64,000 bases of DNA from JBBWZH01 sp035544115 (lineage in GTDB: Bacteria > Actinomycetota > Actinomycetes > Mycobacteriales > CADCTP01): NCBI GenBank assembly GCA_963714145.1, contig OY970235.1, positions 1,364,001-1,428,000 of the forward strand, read 5' to 3'. The translations under genes and the position numbers were made by a program. The first letter of the stretch is position 1. Each line of letters begins with the position of its first letter. The notes beneath the pieces are model-generated. The model did not search any database. It saw nothing but the letters and a program-made list of their open reading frames with translations, and had not been told where the DNA came from. Positions 58,054 to 64,000 of the stretch are shown piece by piece.

Positions 58054-59640
58054 GTGGCGCTCGACAGGCCCCGGGTGGAGTACCGGACACCGGTCGACCT
58101 GGTGGCCGAGGTTCGAGCGGGCCTGATCCGGATCCCGCCGTTCCAGCGCGGCTACCGGTGGGAGTCGAGTGATGTCGTCGAACTCTTCGACAGCCTCGCG
58201 CGTGGTTTTCCGATCGGGAACCTGCTGCTCTGGCGGCGGCCGGCGCCGGCCGCACAGCTGGAGGTCGGGCCGGTGCCGGTCGACGCGCCGGCGTCCGAGT
58301 CGGCGTTGTGGGTCGTCGACGGCCAGCAGCGGATCACCAGCCTGGTCGGCGCGCTGATCGCGGCGGAGAGCGCACCGGACCCGCGGTTCCGGATCTACCT
58401 CGACCTCGACGACGGCAGCTTCCGGAGCGTCGGCGTCCGTCAGCAGCCGGAGCCGTCCTGGGCTCCGGTGAGCCGGCTGGCGGACCCGACCACGCTGCTG
58501 CGGTGGATGCGGGACAACGCCGACCAGCTGTCCGAGCGGCAGCTCGCGACGGCCGATCGGGCGGCCAACGCGATCCGGGAGTACCAGATCCCGACCTACG
58601 TCGTCAGCTCGCCCGACGAGGCGCCGCTGGTCGAGATCTTCCGGCGGATCAACGACACCGGGAAGCCGCTGACGAAGGCGGAGGTCTTCGCCGCGCTGCA
58701 CTCGGGGATCGCCGGTGACGAACCGCTCGACCTGCACGCCCTGGCGCAGGTTCCGGCTGACTCCGGTTTCGGCGCACTCGACGACCGGCTGGCGCTGCGG
58801 TGCCTGCTGGCCTTCCGCGGCGGCGACATCTTCCGGGCCGACTTCCGGGACGAGTTCTCGTCGCCGGCAGATCGCGTCGACACGTTCCGCGCGTTGGCCG
58901 CGGCCCTGCGCGAGGTCGTGGCGTTCCTGCGGGCCGAGGGCGGCGTCCCGCACCTGCGGCTGCTGCCGTATTCGCACGTCCTGCCGGTGCTGGTCCGATT
59001 CGTACGGACGCACGGCGCCCCGGAAGGGCGGGCGTCCGCCCTGCTGCGGCGGTGGCTGTGGCGCGGCGCGGTGGCTGGCACCCGCGCCGGTGGCATCAGC
59101 GTGGTCGACATCCGCAACCAGGTGGCGGCCGCCGACACGGCCGATCAGCTCGGCGCGGCTCAAGCGCTGCTTCGACAGGTGCCGCCGTTCCCCGACGTGC
59201 AACCCGAGTTGGACAAGCCGCACCTCGGTCACGCCATGACGAAGATCAACGTGCTGGGACTGCTCGCGGCCAACCCGCTCGACCTGCGGACCGGGGAGCC
59301 GATCGACATCGCCCGCCTGCTGGCGGACGGCAGCCCGCTGCGGCCGATCATCAAGGACAGCCGAACGATCCTGGCCGATTCGATCGCGAATCGGACCATG
59401 ACCGGCATAGGTTCCGGACAAACCGTTCAGCAGTCGCTCGCGCAGGCCCCGCCGGACGTGGCCGCCAGCCACCTCGTGGACGCCCTCGGACAACAGCTGC
59501 TCACCCAGGACGCCGACGAATTCCTGGCCCGGCGTGCCGGGGCAGCGACAATCCTGATCAGGTCGCACATCGACCGGATGGCGGAGTGGGGTGCCCGGGA
59601 CGGTCGGGCCTTGTCCGACCTCATCCACTCGGTGGCCTGA
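58054..59640 (+). CDS. DUF262-domain protein (GmrSD/ParB-like nuclease-NTPase related)
   Basis: A 528-residue protein. IPPFQRGYRW at residues 27-36 and DGQQRITSL at residues 89-97 are the ParB/Srx-like DUF262 motifs of GmrS and related type IV restriction proteins. IFRRINDTGKPLTKAEVFAA near residue 193-212 is also a family signature. GmrSD's HNH DUF1524 domain is missing, so it may hydrolyse NTP or DNA only with a partner. GTG 58054 has GGGAGGAG upstream. The stop abuts the GTG of the HipA gene with no gap, indicating coupling. Confidence 0.88.
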   Translation: MALDRPRVEYRTPVDLVAEVRAGLIRIPPFQRGYRWESSDVVELFDSLARGFPIGNLLLWRRPAPAAQLEVGPVPVDAPASESALWVVDGQQRITSLVGALIAAESAPDPRFRIYLDLDDGSFRSVGVRQQPEPSWAPVSRLADPTTLLRWMRDNADQLSERQLATADRAANAIREYQIPTYVVSSPDEAPLVEIFRRINDTGKPLTKAEVFAALHSGIAGDEPLDLHALAQVPADSGFGALDDRLALRCLLAFRGGDIFRADFRDEFSSPADRVDTFRALAAALREVVAFLRAEGGVPHLRLLPYSHVLPVLVRFVRTHGAPEGRASALLRRWLWRGAVAGTRAGGISVVDIRNQVAAADTADQLGAAQALLRQVPPFPDVQPELDKPHLGHAMTKINVLGLLAANPLDLRTGEPIDIARLLADGSPLRPIIKDSRTILADSIANRTMTGIGSGQTVQQSLAQAPPDVAASHLVDALGQQLLTQDADEFLARRAGAATILIRSHIDRMAEWGARDGRALSDLIHSVA

Positions 59641-60840
59641 GTGACCGATCGGCTCGCCGCGGAGGTCCGGCTGCACGGCCGCCGGGTCGGCATCCTGCGC
59701 TACGACCGGGGTGGGTCAGCGTTCGAATACGACGATGACCTGACCGACCCCGGGCACCGGCCGCTCGGGCAGGTCTTCGAGGACGATCCGCGGACCGTGC
59801 GCCGGACCCGGACCGGCATACCGGGCTGGTTCGCCAACCTCCTTCCCGAGGGCGCGCTGCGGCAGCAGGTCGTCCGGGAACTGGGCGGCGGCAACATCGG
59901 CGATTTCACCCTGCTCGCCCGGCTCGGCGGCGACCTGCCGGGGGCGGTGACCGTGCATACGGCGGAACTGCCGGCCGACGATGTCGCGGCCGACACCGGC
60001 GCCGATCACGAGCATCCGCTGCGGCACTCGCTCGCCGGCGTGCAGCTCAAATACTCCATCCGAGGCGACCGGTTGACTTTTCCGGCGAGCGGCGGTGGCG
60101 GCTGGTGGATCGTGAAGCTGCCGGATCCCGGCGTCCCCGATCTTCCGGTGAACGAGTACCTCACGATGCGCTGGCTGGCCGCGGCGGGGTTCGATGTGCC
60201 GCAGGTGGAACTGCGCGCGGCCAAGGAGGTCAGCGGAATCCCGGCCGGCCTGGTCGACCCGCTCGCGCTGGTCTACCTGGTGCGCCGGTTCGACCGCAGC
60301 GCGGCCGGCCGGATCCATGTCGAGGACTTCGCCCAGGTCGCGGACGTCGAGCCGCGGTTCAAGTACGGCCAACCCGGCATCTCCTACGACAGCCTCGCCG
60401 AGGCGCTGCTGACCCTGCTGGGCCGGTCCGGCTACGAGCGGCTGATCGAGCGGCTGGTGGCGATGCTGGTGGTCGGGAACACCGACGCCCACCTGAAGAA
60501 CTGGGGCCTGATCTACCCGGGCGGGCGGGCCGTCGACCTGACACCGGTCTACGACTTCCATTCGCTGACCATCTACAGCCGCTACCTGTTCAGCCCGCTC
60601 GCGCTCAGCCTGAACGAGGAGCGGGTGCCGTCCCGGATCACGCTGGACGACTTCCGGCGCCTGGCCGACCGGTCCGGCGCCGATCCGGACCGGACCGCGA
60701 GCGTGGCCGTGGCGGCCGCCCAGCGGCTGCGTACGGCGTGGGCCGGTGATCTCCTGGCGGAGGCTGAGGCACGGTTTCCGGCGCTCGCCGGGCACTACCG
60801 CGATCGGCTCCGGACCCTGCCGGTGAGCGGGTCGAGCTGA
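59641..60840 (+). CDS. HipA-family serine/threonine kinase-like protein
   Basis: A 399-residue full-length HipA. The N-terminal couple domain includes GWFANLLPEG and RLGGDLPGAVTVH; the kinase domain has HSLAGVQLKYSI as the P-loop-like segment, WIVKLPD with the ATP-binding lysine, the catalytic loop VGNTDAHLKNWGLI (D282, H284, K286, N287) and the metal site VYDF (D305). E. coli HipA phosphorylates GltX and is neutralised by HipB; no HipB-like HTH is encoded here. The partner appears to be the DUF262 protein joined directly upstream. Confidence 0.9.
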   Translation: MTDRLAAEVRLHGRRVGILRYDRGGSAFEYDDDLTDPGHRPLGQVFEDDPRTVRRTRTGIPGWFANLLPEGALRQQVVRELGGGNIGDFTLLARLGGDLPGAVTVHTAELPADDVAADTGADHEHPLRHSLAGVQLKYSIRGDRLTFPASGGGGWWIVKLPDPGVPDLPVNEYLTMRWLAAAGFDVPQVELRAAKEVSGIPAGLVDPLALVYLVRRFDRSAAGRIHVEDFAQVADVEPRFKYGQPGISYDSLAEALLTLLGRSGYERLIERLVAMLVVGNTDAHLKNWGLIYPGGRAVDLTPVYDFHSLTIYSRYLFSPLALSLNEERVPSRITLDDFRRLADRSGADPDRTASVAVAAAQRLRTAWAGDLLAEAEARFPALAGHYRDRLRTLPVSGSS

Positions 60841-60956
60841 CCCGTTCTGACCGGTCGGGGGCGGCGGCGGCCGGGCCGGCGGAGCCGGTGCGGGCGAGAC
60901 GGTAGGGTCCCTGGGGTCTTGGCCAGGCCGGTTCAGCTGCTCCGGGGAGGATCTGC

Positions 60957-61385
60957 GTGTCCGGTGGGGAGATCGCGGCGGTCGTCGCGGCGGCGGCGTT
61001 CGCGCTACTGGTGTTGCTGCTCGCGGTGCCGATCCTGAAGCTGGGGCGGACGCTGGACGAGGCGACGCTGGCGATCCGGAAGACGCACGAGGGCGTTCAG
61101 CCGTTGCTGGCCGGGGCCGCCACCACCGTTGACCACGTGAACAAGGAGCTGGAGCGGGTCGACGGAATCACCCAGAGTGCGCAGGCGGTGACGAGCAACG
61201 CGGCCGCGCTGAGCTCGCTGTTCGCGACCACGCTGGGCGGGCCGGTGGTGAAGGTGGCGGCGTTCTCGTACGGCGTGCGGAAGGCCGCCCAGGGCCGCCG
61301 GCGGGCCGAGGCGGAGCGCACCGCCCGGGACGCGGTGAAGGCGCAGCGGGCGGCCAAGCGGGCCGCCCGGCGGGCCGGCCAGTGA
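60957..61385 (+). CDS. DUF948-family membrane-anchored protein
   Basis: A 142-residue protein: N-terminal helix (IAAVVAAAAFALLVLLLAVP) followed by a helical coiled-coil-like region (LGRTLDEATLAIRKTHEGVQ, NKELERVDGITQSAQAV) and a basic Ala/Arg tail. This is the conserved neighbour of alaS in actinomycetes. Role unknown. GTG 60957 follows GGGGAGGA. It starts the block DUF948-DUF6167-alaS. Confidence 0.85.
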   Translation: MSGGEIAAVVAAAAFALLVLLLAVPILKLGRTLDEATLAIRKTHEGVQPLLAGAATTVDHVNKELERVDGITQSAQAVTSNAAALSSLFATTLGGPVVKVAAFSYGVRKAAQGRRRAEAERTARDAVKAQRAAKRAARRAGQ

Positions 61386-61545
61386 CCACCCCAGCCACCC
61401 GCGCGGCCCCGGCCGGTCAGGCCGGTCGATCCGGTCGGCCCGTTTGGGCCGCCCGGGGAACCCGCGGGACACTTGCCCCCGCAGCGGGCACGATGGGTAC
61501 CGGAGCGGGGCACCGGCCCGGCCCGGAGCGGATGGGAGACGCACG

Positions 61546-61796
61546 GTGAGGCGGCTGTTCTGGCTGGCCCTTGGCGGCACGATCGGCGCGTTGCTGGTCC
61601 GCAAGCTGGCCAAGGTCGCCGAGTCGGCCAGCCCGAAGGCGCTGGCCGCGGGTGTGTCGTCCTCGATCGGCGGGCTGGCCGACGCGGTCCGTGACTTCGC
61701 CGACGAGGTGCGTGACGGGATGGCCGAGCGCGAGGCGGAACTGCTGGACGGGGTCGGGCTGGACGGCCGGCTCGGCGCCCGGGCGGAGGAGTTCTG

Positions 61797-61797
<1 letters not shown>
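61546..61797 (+). CDS. DUF6167-type small protein upstream of alaS
   Basis: An 83-residue protein from GTG 61546 (GGGAGA upstream): a hydrophobic N-terminus (RRLFWLALGGTIGALLVRKL) and an acidic helical tail (DAVRDFADEVRDGMAEREAE). It matches the small protein always found between DUF948 and alaS in this phylum. Its TGA overlaps the alaS ATG by one base, so it is translationally coupled to the synthetase. Confidence 0.82.

Positions 61798-64000
<2,203 letters not shown>

Overview
The window comes from a very GC-rich actinomycete. Evidence: nearly all third codon positions are G or C, GTG starts are frequent, starts and stops overlap by a few bases, and the gene content includes PucR, SARP/AfsR, tandem Lrp/AsnC and LacI regulators, LLM and PPOX F420-type enzymes, ECF41 sigma and the conserved DUF948-DUF6167-alaS block. 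A filamentous Micromonosporaceae-like organism is my best guess; the genus cannot be fixed from the sequence.

Layout. 1-6106: a tightly overlapping operon that looks like specialised metabolism (end of a Gfo/Idh/MocA oxidoreductase, DegT/DnrJ/EryC1/StrS aminotransferase, an NDK-domain protein with a long extra C-terminus, FAD amine oxidase, APH-type phosphotransferase, thymidylate-kinase-like P-loop kinase), faced by a convergent type I 3-dehydroquinate-dehydratase-like gene. 6283-10445: a broken HdeD-like membrane gene, a PucR regulator, a LuxR regulator resembling the C-terminal part of a LAL protein, and two BON-domain genes. 10626-13242: a serine hydrolase and two envelope proteins of unknown role. 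13287-16598: a sugar-acid island (zinc alcohol dehydrogenase, frameshifted mannonate-dehydratase-like enolase, FadR-type regulator). 16777-19417: LLM oxidoreductase and AhpD/CMD protein divergent from an ECF41 sigma factor, with matching promoter motifs on both sides. 19480-22660: a fatty-acyl-AMP-ligase-like enzyme, an ACP-GNAT fusion and a secreted peptidoglycan-binding protein. 22657-26669: two divergent SARP regulators, one small and one AfsR-like.

26843-35534 is an alpha-galactoside utilisation locus: LacI repressor, GH36 alpha-galactosidase, two ABC permeases, a lipoprotein sugar binder, and a frameshifted secreted clan-A glycosidase with a ricin-type lectin tail. A perfect 14-bp palindrome sits on the repressor start and a near-identical copy overlaps the promoter of the operon. 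35754-43990 mixes cell-wall and nucleic-acid enzymes: a leaderless GH19 lysin, a secreted GH25 lysozyme, RNase HI, a membrane-anchored DNA/RNA nuclease, a quinone-reductase-like enzyme, a pentapeptide-repeat membrane protein, and an amidase lysin with a 51-residue upstream gene. 44295-48067: tandem Lrp/AsnC regulator divergent from a DHA2-type MFS exporter, a small membrane protein and a PPOX protein.

48236-52401 encodes a 1261-residue protein of the extracellular-contractile-injection-system-associated polymorphic type, followed by a small gene that is a good immunity candidate. 52498-56060 holds an MMPL exporter and rarA. Between rarA and the DUF948-DUF6167-alaS block lies a four-gene insert (56094-60840): OLD/AAA_21-like ATPase, PIN nuclease, DUF262 protein and HipA kinase, which I read as a possible composite defence island. 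alaS runs off the right edge. Three genes (HdeD-like, mannonate-dehydratase-like, clan-A glycosidase) are frameshifted while otherwise well conserved, so either recent pseudogenes or single-base sequence errors are present.
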